Source of the DNA: Vibrio hepatarius
GTDB lineage: Bacteria; Pseudomonadota; Gammaproteobacteria; Enterobacterales; Vibrionaceae
NCBI RefSeq assembly: GCF_018860525.1
Contig: NZ_JAHKPM010000065.1
Location: forward strand, 62,001-126,000
Direction of reading: 5' to 3'
Length of the DNA stretch: 64,000 bases
The notes below the pieces were generated by a model that saw nothing but the letters and a program-made list of their open reading frames with translations, made no database searches and was not told where the DNA came from. This document shows positions 51,005 through 60,633 of the stretch, in pieces. Position 1 is the first letter of the stretch, and the number at the start of each line of letters is the position of its first letter. The translations under genes and the position numbers were made by a program.

Positions 51005-52324
51005 TTAACTCGCACATAAGTAATTTAAATTTTTTAACGTTTCTTTAAATGGTGAAATTTCAGTGGTGTCTTGACACAAAAACCGTTCCATCTCAGAAAA
51101 CTTGTCCACAGCTTCGTCTGTCATCAGATCTTGGCCACGTTGATATTCGCCAACTCGTATTAACAATTGAACGTCTTGGTATAGGGCAATTAGATGCCTT
51201 AAATGCTTAGCGTCACTTTTGTGCTGCTCAGTCACAATCTGATCCATAACTCGGCTTACACTCGCGTTAACATCAATTGCCGGATAATGACCTGCCCCAG
51301 CAAGTTTCCGCGACAAGACAATATGTCCGTCTAAAATAGAGCGTACTTCATCAGCTACAGGTTCATTCATATTGTCCCCCTCAACCAATACGGTATATAT
51401 CCCCGTAATGCTGCCTGTTGGCGCTGGCCCTGCCCGCTCAAGCAATGAAGCTAATTGAACAAACACACTAGGTGGGAAGCCATTCGCTACAGGGGGTTCT
51501 CCAGCAGCCAATCCAATTTCTCTCCCTGCTCTTGCAAAACGAGTTACTGAATCAACCATTAGTAATACATTTTCCCCTCGATCTCTAAAAAACTCAGCAA
51601 TTGTAGTTGCTGTAAATGCGGCCTTCATGCGCTCAAGAGGTGGTTTGTCGGATGTTGCTACTACAAGCACTGTCTTTTTTCTAACTTCAGGAGGTAGACA
51701 ATATTCTATAAATTCACGAACTTCTCTGCCTCGTTCTCCAACCAATGCTAAAACGATAACATCCGCATCACAGTTTCCAGCAAGCATCCCTAAAAGAGTA
51801 CTTTTTCCTCCACCAGCAGCGGCAAAAATACCCATCCGCTGCCCAACACCTAAAGTAAGTGTCGAGTCTATCGCTCTAACTCCGGTTCGCATCACTTTAC
51901 TAATAAGTTTACGTTTAAGTGGATCTGGTGCATCTCCCTGATTATCATGCCATTGACCTAGCCAATCCCCTTGCTCCATAGGTCGCCCTAGGCCATCAAC
52001 AACTCGCCCCAAGAGCTCTGGGCTAACTTTTACTCTGTGTCCATGCCCCAGTGATTCAACATGCATTTCGGTACCAATACCTGTTGTACTTTGAAATGGA
52101 GAAAGCCACGCTTCCTCTCCTTTAATGGCCACTACTTCGGCTTGAAGCTTGCTCCCTATCAAGCAAAGCTCTCCTAGTTTAGCTTCAGGTAAGGTCGAAC
52201 GAATTAAAGTCGATGTGACTTCAAGGATCTTACCGAAGCGACGAAAAGGCTTCACATCAGGTAGATCTGGAAAAAGCTCTTTTTCAAGAGTTTCTGTCAA
52301 CTGAATACTATCCAGTAATCGCAT
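51005..52324 (-). CDS. sctN: Type III secretion ATPase SctN
   Basis: A 439-residue ATPase of the SctN/FliI family, which unfolds substrates and detaches chaperones at the cytoplasmic base. Walker A is GIFAAAGGGKSTLLGML with K174; the family stretch VGERGREVREFIEYCLPPEV and Walker B ENVLLMVDSVTRFARA are intact, followed by GSITGIYTVLVEGDN. The needle, ring and sorting-platform genes around it exclude the flagellar paralog FliI. Its start overlaps sctV by 17 bases. Confidence 0.95.
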   Translation of the reverse strand: MRLLDSIQLTETLEKELFPDLPDVKPFRRFGKILEVTSTLIRSTLPEAKLGELCLIGSKLQAEVVAIKGEEAWLSPFQSTTGIGTEMHVESLGHGHRVKVSPELLGRVVDGLGRPMEQGDWLGQWHDNQGDAPDPLKRKLISKVMRTGVRAIDSTLTLGVGQRMGIFAAAGGGKSTLLGMLAGNCDADVIVLALVGERGREVREFIEYCLPPEVRKKTVLVVATSDKPPLERMKAAFTATTIAEFFRDRGENVLLMVDSVTRFARAGREIGLAAGEPPVANGFPPSVFVQLASLLERAGPAPTGSITGIYTVLVEGDNMNEPVADEVRSILDGHIVLSRKLAGAGHYPAIDVNASVSRVMDQIVTEQHKSDAKHLRHLIALYQDVQLLIRVGEYQRGQDLMTDEAVDKFSEMERFLCQDTTEISPFKETLKNLNYLCAS

Positions 52325-54353
52325 TAGGAACCTCCGTTAAAATATCAACTTGGGCAATAACTTTAATGCTCGCATCTTCACCTATTTCTTGAAATGAAAG
52401 TACCGGCGTCATGGGTATTGATGGTTCAATAATTTTTCTTAAATATCGTCTTACATCTAAAGATGTAGAGATCACACATGGAATATGGTCAGGTAAATTA
52501 TCTTTAATCATTGCAATAATTTTTTGTTCATCTGCTGGCTCGAGGGCGCTATATGACCCAACCGCAGACTGACGTATCGATTCACGAATCAGATTTTCTA
52601 TTGCATCACCAATTAAAATCATCGGTATCCAACCTTCTTTGGCAGTGAACTTGCGCCTGATATGTCTTCTTAAAGCAACTCGCACATACTCTGTTAACAT
52701 GATTGTGTCTTTTTCTTTAGATGCCCATTCAACTAGTGTTTCAAATATTGTCCGTAAGTCTCGAATAGAAATATTCTCTTCTACAAGGCGTTGTAATATT
52801 TCTGTTATTTTGCTTACAGGCAATAACCGCTGTAACTCCTTTACCAGCTCAGAGTAACGCATCTCCATAGAGTCCATAAGGTAACGAGTTTCCTGTACAC
52901 CGAGGAATTCTTTGGCATAGTGCTGTGTAGCTGCTTCAACAAGATAGTTAACAATTTCATTACCTTGATAATATTCGACTTCAGACTGCTCAATAATCGC
53001 CACAGAGTTTAACGGATACCAATGCAACATTTGCTGGTTAAAAGGCAGTTTGCTTTCTTGTCCGTCTATTCCATCAATATTTTTCAATACTAAAATTGTT
53101 TGTTCTGGAATATTGAGCTTGATGATTGGCTCTTGGTATAAAAATAACTCAAATTCATCGCTTTTTTCATTTCGTAAGATCTGAATCTGAACTTCAGGTA
53201 ATGGTAATCCAAGTTTCTCGAACAATTTCCATCTAAGTGTCTGTAATGATTTGGCGAGATTATCTTCCATCAGCTTATTACCTATCGCTAACATTAGGGG
53301 CACAGCGCCTGGCGCCATATCTTGGTTATTGCCCTCATCTGAAGCAGCAGGAGGAGAAAAACCTTGGTTATGTTCTTTACTCTTATTTTCCCGAGTAATC
53401 CAAAACGAAGCCCCCATGACAGCCATTCCTAATGGCGCAAATACAAACCAAGGGAATCCTGGAATAATGGCAAATACAAACATTACTGCAGCCGCCATTT
53501 GAAGTGAGGAAGGTTGACGGCAAATTTGCTCAACAAGCTCATTAGCAAGATTGTTTTTTGTTTCACCTGGCACACGCGTGACAATTAGACCAGCCGTAAT
53601 TGAAATAAGAAGCGAAGGAATTTGAGCAATAAGCCCGTCACCCACTGATAGAATGGCATAGGTATTAATTGCTTCAGATGCAGACATATTATGCTGTAAA
53701 ACACCTACTGCGACACCACCAAAAATATTTGTTAAAATTACGATAACACTTGCGATCGCATCACCTTTAACAAACTTCATCGCACCATCCATTGCACCAT
53801 AAAGTTGACTTTCTTTCTGAACCACAGAGCGCTGACGTTTCGCTTCTTTAGCATCGATGATCCCAGCGCGCATATCACCATCGATACTCATCTGCTTGCC
53901 TGGCATACCGTCGAGAGAGAATCTTGCACTTACCTCAGCTACACGCTCTGAACCTTTAGTAATTACAATAAACTGAACTATGGTAATAATGGCAAAAACA
54001 ATGATACCAACGGCGAGGTTGCCTCCAACCACAAAGTCTCCAAAGGTATAGACAATTTCACCAGCATCATGCTGTAGCAAAATCAATCGGCTGGTACTAA
54101 TAGTTAATGCCAAACGATATAAAGTTGTTATTAATAGCATTGATGGAAAAGCGGAAAACTCGAGTGGATCTCGAATATAGATTGCTATCATTAATAAGAC
54201 AATCGACATACCAAGATTAATAGCAATCAATACGTCAACCAATGTAGTAGGTAGCGGCAAAATCATCATGAAGACCGCAATAATCAACATCGCACTTAAA
54301 ACAATATCTTGCCTACCAGCAATTTTAGCCAGAAAGCGAGTTGCTACTGACAT
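52308..54353 (-). CDS. sctV: Type III secretion export-gate protein SctV (SsaV/LcrD/InvA family)
   Basis: A 681-residue FHIPEP-family protein that forms the nonameric export gate. The N-terminal third has seven to eight transmembrane helices, followed by the conserved cytoplasmic loop signature ARFSLDGMPGKQMSIDGDMR and RAGIIDAKEAKRQR. A soluble C-terminal ring domain covers about residues 340-681. Length is that of SsaV (681). It overlaps the preceding SsaM-like gene by 10 bases and sctN by 17. Confidence 0.95.
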   Translation of the reverse strand: MSVATRFLAKIAGRQDIVLSAMLIIAVFMMILPLPTTLVDVLIAINLGMSIVLLMIAIYIRDPLEFSAFPSMLLITTLYRLALTISTSRLILLQHDAGEIVYTFGDFVVGGNLAVGIIVFAIITIVQFIVITKGSERVAEVSARFSLDGMPGKQMSIDGDMRAGIIDAKEAKRQRSVVQKESQLYGAMDGAMKFVKGDAIASVIVILTNIFGGVAVGVLQHNMSASEAINTYAILSVGDGLIAQIPSLLISITAGLIVTRVPGETKNNLANELVEQICRQPSSLQMAAAVMFVFAIIPGFPWFVFAPLGMAVMGASFWITRENKSKEHNQGFSPPAASDEGNNQDMAPGAVPLMLAIGNKLMEDNLAKSLQTLRWKLFEKLGLPLPEVQIQILRNEKSDEFELFLYQEPIIKLNIPEQTILVLKNIDGIDGQESKLPFNQQMLHWYPLNSVAIIEQSEVEYYQGNEIVNYLVEAATQHYAKEFLGVQETRYLMDSMEMRYSELVKELQRLLPVSKITEILQRLVEENISIRDLRTIFETLVEWASKEKDTIMLTEYVRVALRRHIRRKFTAKEGWIPMILIGDAIENLIRESIRQSAVGSYSALEPADEQKIIAMIKDNLPDHIPCVISTSLDVRRYLRKIIEPSIPMTPVLSFQEIGEDASIKVIAQVDILTEVPNAITG

Positions 54354-54718
54354 ACGTTATTACCTCCAACAAGCTGTATAAGAAACTCTCGTTGTTTTTT
54401 ACATACCCAAAACCACTGCCGCGCATCAAATTGAGATGGGCACAGTGTGCTTATAAAAAGTTTATTTTTAATCATGAATAAGCGTTGAGGTAACCCTTTA
54501 AAACGTTCTGGTTGATTTCGTTTAAGAGCGTAATCTAATTGTAAATCATCAATTTCAAGTAACCATGAAGTTAACATCAAGCGCTCACCGATCACTTCAA
54601 GTTTCAAACCATAAGGTGATTGATGTATTTCGAGGATATCTGCCACCTCAGATTGAGGAAGCCTGAATAAAGAAACTAATTGTTCAATGTTTCTTAACAT
54701 TTGTAGATCCATAATCAC
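54344..54718 (-). CDS. SsaM/SepD-like gatekeeper partner
   Basis: A 124-residue protein in the exact place of ssaM (between the SctW gene and sctV). SsaM (122 aa) and its LEE counterpart SepD bind the SctW gatekeeper and control the order of translocator and effector export. The sequence is divergent, with a class I chaperone-like feel (LKLEVIGERLMLTSWLLEID, FSTLCPSQFD). It is the first gene after the internal terminator and the palindrome at 54773, so it heads the second operon. The call rests mainly on gene order and size. Confidence 0.65.
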   Translation of the reverse strand: MIMDLQMLRNIEQLVSLFRLPQSEVADILEIHQSPYGLKLEVIGERLMLTSWLLEIDDLQLDYALKRNQPERFKGLPQRLFMIKNKLFISTLCPSQFDARQWFWVCKKQREFLIQLVGGNNVCQ

Positions 54719-54772
54719 TCCTATCGCTATCTAGCCTATAGCAATATGATGCCGTGATTTGGACTGGCAAAA

Positions 54773-54791
54773 TATCAGGTCTACACCTGAA
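54773..54791 (-). promoter_or_regulatory. 19-bp palindromic operator, copy 1
   Basis: The minus strand reads TTCAGGTGTAGACCTGATA, a dyad of TCAGGT and ACCTGA with a 4-base centre, 54 bases upstream of the SsaM-like start. An almost identical copy (one central base different) lies upstream of the AraC regulator gene. Upstream it abuts the T-run of the preceding terminator. The downstream sequence has poor -35 and -10 matches, which suggests an activated promoter. Confidence 0.7.
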
Positions 54792-54818
54792 AAAAAAGCC
54801 CCAAACTAAACTGGGGCA
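54790..54818 (-). terminator. Intrinsic terminator inside the secretion locus
   Basis: On the minus strand GCCCCAGTTT and the GGGGC arm form a stem followed by eight T residues, 11 bases past the stop of the 1226-residue gene. It splits the locus into two transcription units. Confidence 0.88.
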
Positions 54819-54829
54819 TTAATATTTAA

Positions 54830-57800
54830 TCAACAAAATTTTACTGCGAATGCCAGAGCATCGTCGAGATTCCCTTTTATGTACTTACTAATTTTTTCGT
54901 GGCACCCTTCCCAAACTTTCTCGTCGTAATTTTCAACCGTCAATGTTCGTGCTACCGCAATATCTTCAGTACGTGCTTGCCTATATTGGCTGTCAAGTTT
55001 TGCAACCGACTGGCTAGCAGCCTGAGTAATTTCATCCTGCAACGCCTGTTCTTGTTGTTTAACTGACATATCATTTAGCTTCAATGATTTTCCAGCACCT
55101 TCAAGTTCTTCACTCAGTAGTTCGGCTAAACGTTTATTATTGGTTCTTGCCTCTATACGCTCAAGAGCTTGATCAATACGTTGTTGAGTCATTTTCTCTC
55201 TTGCTCTTTCATTGGCATCATTCATACCAAGAAAGTTACTTGCAGCAACCAGGTTAATCATTGTCCTAGCAAAGAATCCACCGATAGACATGGCACCTAC
55301 TCCAGCAAGAACAGCAATCGCGATCGAAATTCCTCCTGTACCTATAATAGAGATAACGCCAAGAGCTGTAATTGCAGCAGCCCCGACAGATATTGCTGAT
55401 GTAGTAGCAAGAGTAAAAGTTTTCGCTTTCCAATCCATCTCGGACCATGTGTTTTTTACGTCCTGAAAAGCTCTACGTATCGTGCTCATTTTATCAGTTT
55501 CAAAACAATCCCTAGAAATCGTTCCTACATCTTGAAGCGCCTGACGCTGCATTGTATAAAAAGCCATAGCTTGTGCCCGGTCTTTAAAACTTCCACTATT
55601 AATTAACCCTCTCATTAGGGCATTTACCATAATTTCGGTCGTTCTATGTTGGGTAACAATATTTGCCGCCCTACTTTCAGACCATGTTTGCACTATGCCA
55701 CCTAACATTCTTGCCATAGGCTGAACAAAAGCGCCCCCTGGCATTAATGTCGATACAAGCAATCCAGCTCCATTTGCCATAAGACCACCTCCAGCAAGCC
55801 CTTTTATTGCAGAGGCCATATAGGGTGCACTTTTGGCTAGATGAAGTAGTGCAATCATCTCAGGTGTCATAGATAGAGACTCTTGGCTAGGCAAAAACTC
55901 ACGACGGCCTTGAAGAATATCTTTTACCTGACTTTCAACAGTCCCTGTACTCCAGATGGTAGATGCCATTGCAGCCACATCAGAGCCGAAAAAGCCACCA
56001 TTGGTACTCACGATCTGAAAAACATGGTTTAGATCGCCTGCTAAAGCTTGAGACTCTAATGGATGTGACATTGCCCAGTGATGTAAATCAACTAAAGCTT
56101 TTTTTACACCATCGTAACTAATGGTTACCTGGCCGGATACTAATGGTACAAAGACCGTTTTATATGCTTCTGTGTAACTACTTATGCCAGCTTTAGTCAT
56201 CTGGCGCTCTAGAAGCAGTGCACTCATATCAGGACGAAAATCTCCCGATAAACTTCCAGATACATTTTGTTTGACCCATGCAGACCAAGCCTCAATGCTG
56301 TTACCATTCTCACCTGGGTAACCTTTGTCTTGATTTATCTGCCGATCAAGTCTTGTCAGTTCTAACAATCGTCTTTCGTATTCATCATCAAGTATCTGAA
56401 TATCCGTATTGAGAGAAGTAATTCTTTCCTTAAGCGTATGATTTTCTTTGTTTTCTAATTCATTTTGAAGATTATTTCGTTCTATAACTAGCTCTCTAAC
56501 CTTGTCATTATTAGCTCTCAAAGAAGGCAAAAATGTCAGAAACCCCTGCAAGTTCAACCGTTGAGTAATCGATGTTGTTGAATGATCTAACATGGTCTCT
56601 ACACGGGCTAATTTATTACTTAATAGTACTTTTGTATCAACCACTTGCTGTACTGAATTGCAGTGTGTCCGTAGCTTGTTTAAATGTTCAAACTGTATTT
56701 TTGTTTCAACTATTATCGATGAAACCTGATTGGTTACTTCGCTACCTATAGATGCTGTATGTTGAGAAAATGCCTCTAAGGCTGCAATATAACTTGCCAA
56801 GGCCGATGCTTTCTCTTCTATATAATCTGAATAGCGTGGAAGATTTTGAGTCAGATTATCAACCAATTGGTGGGCTTCAACGTCAGAGTAAATGTCAACC
56901 CCTGCATTATTATTGGACTCGAAAGTAATAGTATTTCTTTGATCCAACCATGATACACGATACTGGGCTTGGACAACATTTCGAGCTATTTGGCGAATGT
57001 CATCACTCACATGACCTTCTTGCAATTCTTTTTTAATAAGACTGCTGAGGTTAAGATCTTCATAATCCGTTAAGTCATCTGGTATCAGAGTATCATTTTT
57101 TGCTACTAACCATTCCTGTCCAGTGATAGCCCATAAAGTTGCTACAAACTGATCTTCTTGGTTAGAATCTGAATTCATCAGTTCTTGAAAAAATGTCTCG
57201 AATTTAACAGAAACACGTTGAAGGTCTGCCATTTTACCTGAGAGATCTAAGCGTTCATCTATACCTCTTTGTTCTGCACTTAATTGCTTTTGGCTTTCTA
57301 TTAATGCCTGTGTAATAAGTTGAATTGCACCAAACTGTGCTTTCTGCTCAGGTTTGGGGAATGCAATTTGAACATCATCAGCCAATGTAGGTATCTTCTC
57401 AGCCAATATGTCCGAAAGTACCCTCAAATTAACTGCTGACATATCTGAATCATATTGAGCGAGCATATTCGGCAGGTGATTTGCTAAGCCTTCTGTTTCA
57501 AAGTGCGGTGATTCTGTAATCAGTTCGAAGCACAAACGTTTCAATTCAGGTGTCATGGTCGATTGGAGTCTCGATGAACATGACGAGAAGAATTCATGGA
57601 AATTTTTATAATCGTTGATGTTCGAATTCCAATTCCCTTGGAATTCCTCTACTAATATGTGATTTTTATCCAGTAAGTCATGTTCTTGGCTCAACATAGC
57701 ACCTAATTGCTTTGCATCACTTGAATCTAGTTCTGTTAAACTTTGATACGCGGACTCAACTCTAGCTAGAGCACCTTGTAGTTTTTCTACTTTATTGGAG

Positions 57801-58510
57801 AACGTTTTGAGTTGCTCTGTCACCACCACCTCTGATACGGGGTTATCAAACAACTTAGCAAGTGTTTGTGCTTCATCATTCATAACAAAATCTTTGATGA
57901 TTTGGTTATATTCGGCCACTTCTTTTTGAAGTTTCTGCATAGAATCCGTCTCACTGTAAAAAAAACTACTCACATAAGATAGAGATTTAGGTGATGGTAA
58001 TGTATTGGGTTTATTCAGTTCAGATAGTTGCTTTCCGAGATTATCTAAACAATAAGCGGAGCTAACACCGCATCCGATCAATGTTCTTTCTGCTTGAGCT
58101 TTATCGCTCAATTTATTGGGGTTAACATTTTTCTCTGAAGATTCTTCAGATTGTATATCACCCTCGATGGAGCCTTGTATTATTTGTCTAACTAACCGCT
58201 CGTTCAGAGGTGAACGTCCACTAAGATCCATTTTTTCCGTAATTTGATCTGCTATATCCTCACCATATTCATTGGATAGTGCATGGATAAATACCCCCAA
58301 TACTTTGAGGTTTTCATCCGTTTGATTACGAACAAAATCTTTAACTGCTTCCATATCACTTAGCAAAGGTATGTTGCTAAAAAATTGAAGTATTTTTTCG
58401 ATAAACCCTAATTTAGCTGTAACAATTATTGGTTCCCCAGTCGGGCCATCAGATAGGTTAAGCTGGTGATTATCGACTCCCTGAGTAAATTGATTTAGTT
58501 CAATAGACAT
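54830..58510 (-). CDS. Large probable type III secreted protein (1226 aa), family unknown
   Basis: I recognise no family for this 1226-residue protein. It starts inside the end of a CesT-like chaperone gene (11-base overlap), the usual layout for a chaperone and its cargo, and sits between the sctW and ssaM equivalents. There is no signal peptide. Long amphipathic and coiled-coil helices run through about 190-260, 400-450 and 655-730. Hydrophobic segments lie around 880-945 (weaker) and 1032-1092 (ATTSAISVGAAAITALGVIS, then IAIAVLAGVGAMSIGGFF), and a charged helical tail follows. A membrane-inserting effector or translocator is most likely. Only three Cys are in the first 320 residues. Confidence 0.7.
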   Translation of the reverse strand: MSIELNQFTQGVDNHQLNLSDGPTGEPIIVTAKLGFIEKILQFFSNIPLLSDMEAVKDFVRNQTDENLKVLGVFIHALSNEYGEDIADQITEKMDLSGRSPLNERLVRQIIQGSIEGDIQSEESSEKNVNPNKLSDKAQAERTLIGCGVSSAYCLDNLGKQLSELNKPNTLPSPKSLSYVSSFFYSETDSMQKLQKEVAEYNQIIKDFVMNDEAQTLAKLFDNPVSEVVVTEQLKTFSNKVEKLQGALARVESAYQSLTELDSSDAKQLGAMLSQEHDLLDKNHILVEEFQGNWNSNINDYKNFHEFFSSCSSRLQSTMTPELKRLCFELITESPHFETEGLANHLPNMLAQYDSDMSAVNLRVLSDILAEKIPTLADDVQIAFPKPEQKAQFGAIQLITQALIESQKQLSAEQRGIDERLDLSGKMADLQRVSVKFETFFQELMNSDSNQEDQFVATLWAITGQEWLVAKNDTLIPDDLTDYEDLNLSSLIKKELQEGHVSDDIRQIARNVVQAQYRVSWLDQRNTITFESNNNAGVDIYSDVEAHQLVDNLTQNLPRYSDYIEEKASALASYIAALEAFSQHTASIGSEVTNQVSSIIVETKIQFEHLNKLRTHCNSVQQVVDTKVLLSNKLARVETMLDHSTTSITQRLNLQGFLTFLPSLRANNDKVRELVIERNNLQNELENKENHTLKERITSLNTDIQILDDEYERRLLELTRLDRQINQDKGYPGENGNSIEAWSAWVKQNVSGSLSGDFRPDMSALLLERQMTKAGISSYTEAYKTVFVPLVSGQVTISYDGVKKALVDLHHWAMSHPLESQALAGDLNHVFQIVSTNGGFFGSDVAAMASTIWSTGTVESQVKDILQGRREFLPSQESLSMTPEMIALLHLAKSAPYMASAIKGLAGGGLMANGAGLLVSTLMPGGAFVQPMARMLGGIVQTWSESRAANIVTQHRTTEIMVNALMRGLINSGSFKDRAQAMAFYTMQRQALQDVGTISRDCFETDKMSTIRRAFQDVKNTWSEMDWKAKTFTLATTSAISVGAAAITALGVISIIGTGGISIAIAVLAGVGAMSIGGFFARTMINLVAASNFLGMNDANERAREKMTQQRIDQALERIEARTNNKRLAELLSEELEGAGKSLKLNDMSVKQQEQALQDEITQAASQSVAKLDSQYRQARTEDIAVARTLTVENYDEKVWEGCHEKISKYIKGNLDDALAFAVKFC

Positions 58511-58931
58511 GGTTGCTACCTCTCAGTAAAGTAAAGTCTTCATCTGACCATTCGTTTGATTCAAATATACCTTGTAAGTATTCATACCTGTTTATCAATT
58601 CAGTGAGTCTATCAATAACTTCATCTGTATTTTCAAGATCTTCTATTCGATCTAAATACAACAAGGCATGGCTATCATCTTCAAAATATATATGACCCGA
58701 TCCAACCTGATTGAGATGATGATTGATAAGTAACGCTTTCTTAAAAGTTGTTTTTTCTTGCTCAGGCTCGATTCTCGCCAACATACAAGTTAACTTCCAG
58801 TGTTCTTCTTCCGGTGCTAAGGATACCAGAAGGTGGCGATCAAACATGAGCATACATTGATTCGACTGATCAAATTCAAGAGGTAAGCCAAGTTGTTCAC
58901 CGACGCGGTTTAATGTTAATTGATGATTCAT
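58500..58931 (-). CDS. CesT-family type III secretion chaperone
   Basis: A 143-residue acidic protein with class I chaperone features: LTLNRVGEQLGLPLEFDQSN, CMLMFDRHLLVSLAPEEEHW, then the helix ALLINHHLNQVGSGHIYFED. CesT/SycE proteins dimerise and hold effectors for export. Overlap with the downstream 1226-residue gene strongly suggests that protein is its cargo. It lies 23 bases after sctW. Confidence 0.8.
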   Translation of the reverse strand: MNHQLTLNRVGEQLGLPLEFDQSNQCMLMFDRHLLVSLAPEEEHWKLTCMLARIEPEQEKTTFKKALLINHHLNQVGSGHIYFEDDSHALLYLDRIEDLENTDEVIDRLTELINRYEYLQGIFESNEWSDEDFTLLRGSNHVY

Positions 58932-58954
58932 ATTCGTTATCTCCCAACATTGGT

Positions 58955-59968
58955 TTACTCATTCCATCGATCTAAAAGTTCAAGCATTGCTTCCTGAACA
59001 TGCTCTTTTTGTTCTGGTTCTCGGTAACATTCCGGTGACATTACGGCTATTAAATCTTTCCATCGACGTAAGAAAATAACTTTTCGATCCCAAGTTAAAT
59101 CTAAACGTTCTATCATTAGTGATAGTGCATCCGGATAAATCCAAGACTGTTCGAGTAGCTCGATAGTCACCGACATAACGACAGGTAGTTCCAACCCCAT
59201 AGCTTGAGCTAATGAGCTACAATGGTCCTCAAATGTCAGAAATAACAATAATCGCTTCAAATCAGCAATTGACGCTACAACCATTGTCATGTCATCACGT
59301 TTTTGACCTTCTGCTAGTGGCTCCGACATAGACCGAATTAGAATTCGGATATATTGGCGTCTATCTTGATGTCGCTGAAGCAATTCAAACCAATGCGCTA
59401 GGCCTTGTTCACCTCGCTTAGCATGTTGGTATAATTTTCTGAGTACTCTGAGGCCTTCATCATTAACATTCAGTCCTTGCGCTGCCGCTATAACCTCAAG
59501 CTCAATTCCTTCTTCATTCAATAGTAAATCTAAACGTTTCTTAAGCTCTTTCTTAATTGAACTAGATAGGCCCTTAAAGCTCATTAAAGACGTTAAAATT
59601 AGCGCGATGTTTCCCTTATCTAAACCTGATTGGTCTAATGCTGTGAAAACTTGATTGGCATTTTTTAATTGTGACAGTTGTTCACACATACGATTGATCG
59701 ACTGGCGAGCCATTTTATCCATTTGCTGAAGAAGTTTTTCCATACCATTTAGCATCGAATCCTGAGCTTTGTCTGCCAGACTAAGCTTTTTCATCATGCT
59801 ACTAAGCCCAAGACTTAAACCTTCGATAGTTTCTTCTAATGCTTCTTCTCTCACTTCAGCAAGCGCTGCACTCGCTAAAGAAGCCGTCGATTCGTTGGTA
59901 ACTCTTGTACTAACTGTATTCGGTGATAAAGAGTGAATTTCCGTATGTATATGCGTGTCGACTCTCAT
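58955..59968 (-). CDS. sctW: Type III secretion gatekeeper SctW (SsaL/SepL/InvE family)
   Basis: A 337-residue all-helical protein of the HrpJ/SctW family, which sits at the export gate and delays effector release until translocators are out. Visible helices include EGLSLGLSSMMKKLSLADKA, then ALILTSLMSFKGLSSSIKKEL and the C-terminal DLTWDRKVIFLRRWKDLIAV. Size fits SsaL (338). It follows sctL with a 2-base gap. The SsaM-like partner is separated from it by the chaperone-substrate insertion. Confidence 0.8.
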   Translation of the reverse strand: MRVDTHIHTEIHSLSPNTVSTRVTNESTASLASAALAEVREEALEETIEGLSLGLSSMMKKLSLADKAQDSMLNGMEKLLQQMDKMARQSINRMCEQLSQLKNANQVFTALDQSGLDKGNIALILTSLMSFKGLSSSIKKELKKRLDLLLNEEGIELEVIAAAQGLNVNDEGLRVLRKLYQHAKRGEQGLAHWFELLQRHQDRRQYIRILIRSMSEPLAEGQKRDDMTMVVASIADLKRLLLFLTFEDHCSSLAQAMGLELPVVMSVTIELLEQSWIYPDALSLMIERLDLTWDRKVIFLRRWKDLIAVMSPECYREPEQKEHVQEAMLELLDRWNE

Positions 59969-59970
59969 CT

Positions 59971-60633
59971 TTATTCTCCATTTACTGTTGATATAATTCG
60001 GCTCTGTCGTGAAAATGAGTCGAGCAAGGTTTGTAATTGAAAATCTAGATCGAGCCGGACAATCAAAAATTCAGATACTAATTCGGCTTGTGCTCCCTCT
60101 AGCTCTGGCTTTACTTGGACTTTTAGTTGATCATCGAAAGCCTGTGCCACCACAGCGTAGTGCTCCTTTGAAACGAAAAGTGTTAGGATCTCTTGGCTAC
60201 TTTGAAGTGCTATCTGATCGCTAAGTCGTTTAACCATAAACTGACTGATATCCTGCTCCCCTGACCATTTCTCTATCACGCTACGAATTTGCTGACGAAT
60301 TCGCTCTTTGAGGCTGTCGACCAAATTTTGTTCAATATGCGCTTTTTCGACTAACCAAGAGATAGATTCCTGAACCACAGCTCGTTGAGCATCTTGCTTC
60401 CACGTTTCTTCAAACTGATGAGCTTTTTTATGAGCATCTTCTATGATTTGCTCTGATTGCTTATATGCTTTGTCTCGCGCTATTCGGGCGCGACGTATAA
60501 TTCCAGCCACACGAGAACGTGCTTTAGCTTCATTGCGAGCGGAACGAATGGCAGATTGAATTCTTTGTTTTGGTACTACCTCTCCATTCTTTTCAAGATC
60601 ACAATCAGTGGCTGAAATAGCAAATGGTGTCAT
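59971..60633 (-). CDS. sctL: Type III secretion stator protein SctL
   Basis: A 220-residue FliH/YscL/SctL-like protein: an N-terminal variable part, a long charged coiled coil (RIQSAIRSARNEAKARSRVA, RDKAYKQSEQIIEDAHKKAH) and a C-terminal domain that binds the ATPase. SctL regulates SctN and links it to SctQ and SctK. Overlap of 4 bases with sctK and a 2-base gap to sctW place it in the operon. Confidence 0.82.
   Translation of the reverse strand: MTPFAISATDCDLEKNGEVVPKQRIQSAIRSARNEAKARSRVAGIIRRARIARDKAYKQSEQIIEDAHKKAHQFEETWKQDAQRAVVQESISWLVEKAHIEQNLVDSLKERIRQQIRSVIEKWSGEQDISQFMVKRLSDQIALQSSQEILTLFVSKEHYAVVAQAFDDQLKVQVKPELEGAQAELVSEFLIVRLDLDFQLQTLLDSFSRQSRIISTVNGE

Noticed and set aside
51005..54353. 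SctN and SctV as flagellar FliI and FlhA
   Set aside because: Neighbouring needle, rod, YscJ-type lipoprotein, gatekeeper and chaperone genes show a secretion injectisome, and no flagellar genes are nearby.
54830..58510. Large protein as phage tail tape measure or MARTX toxin
   Set aside because: No phage genes, no RTX repeats and no toxin transport genes; the chaperone overlap and locus position favour a type III substrate.
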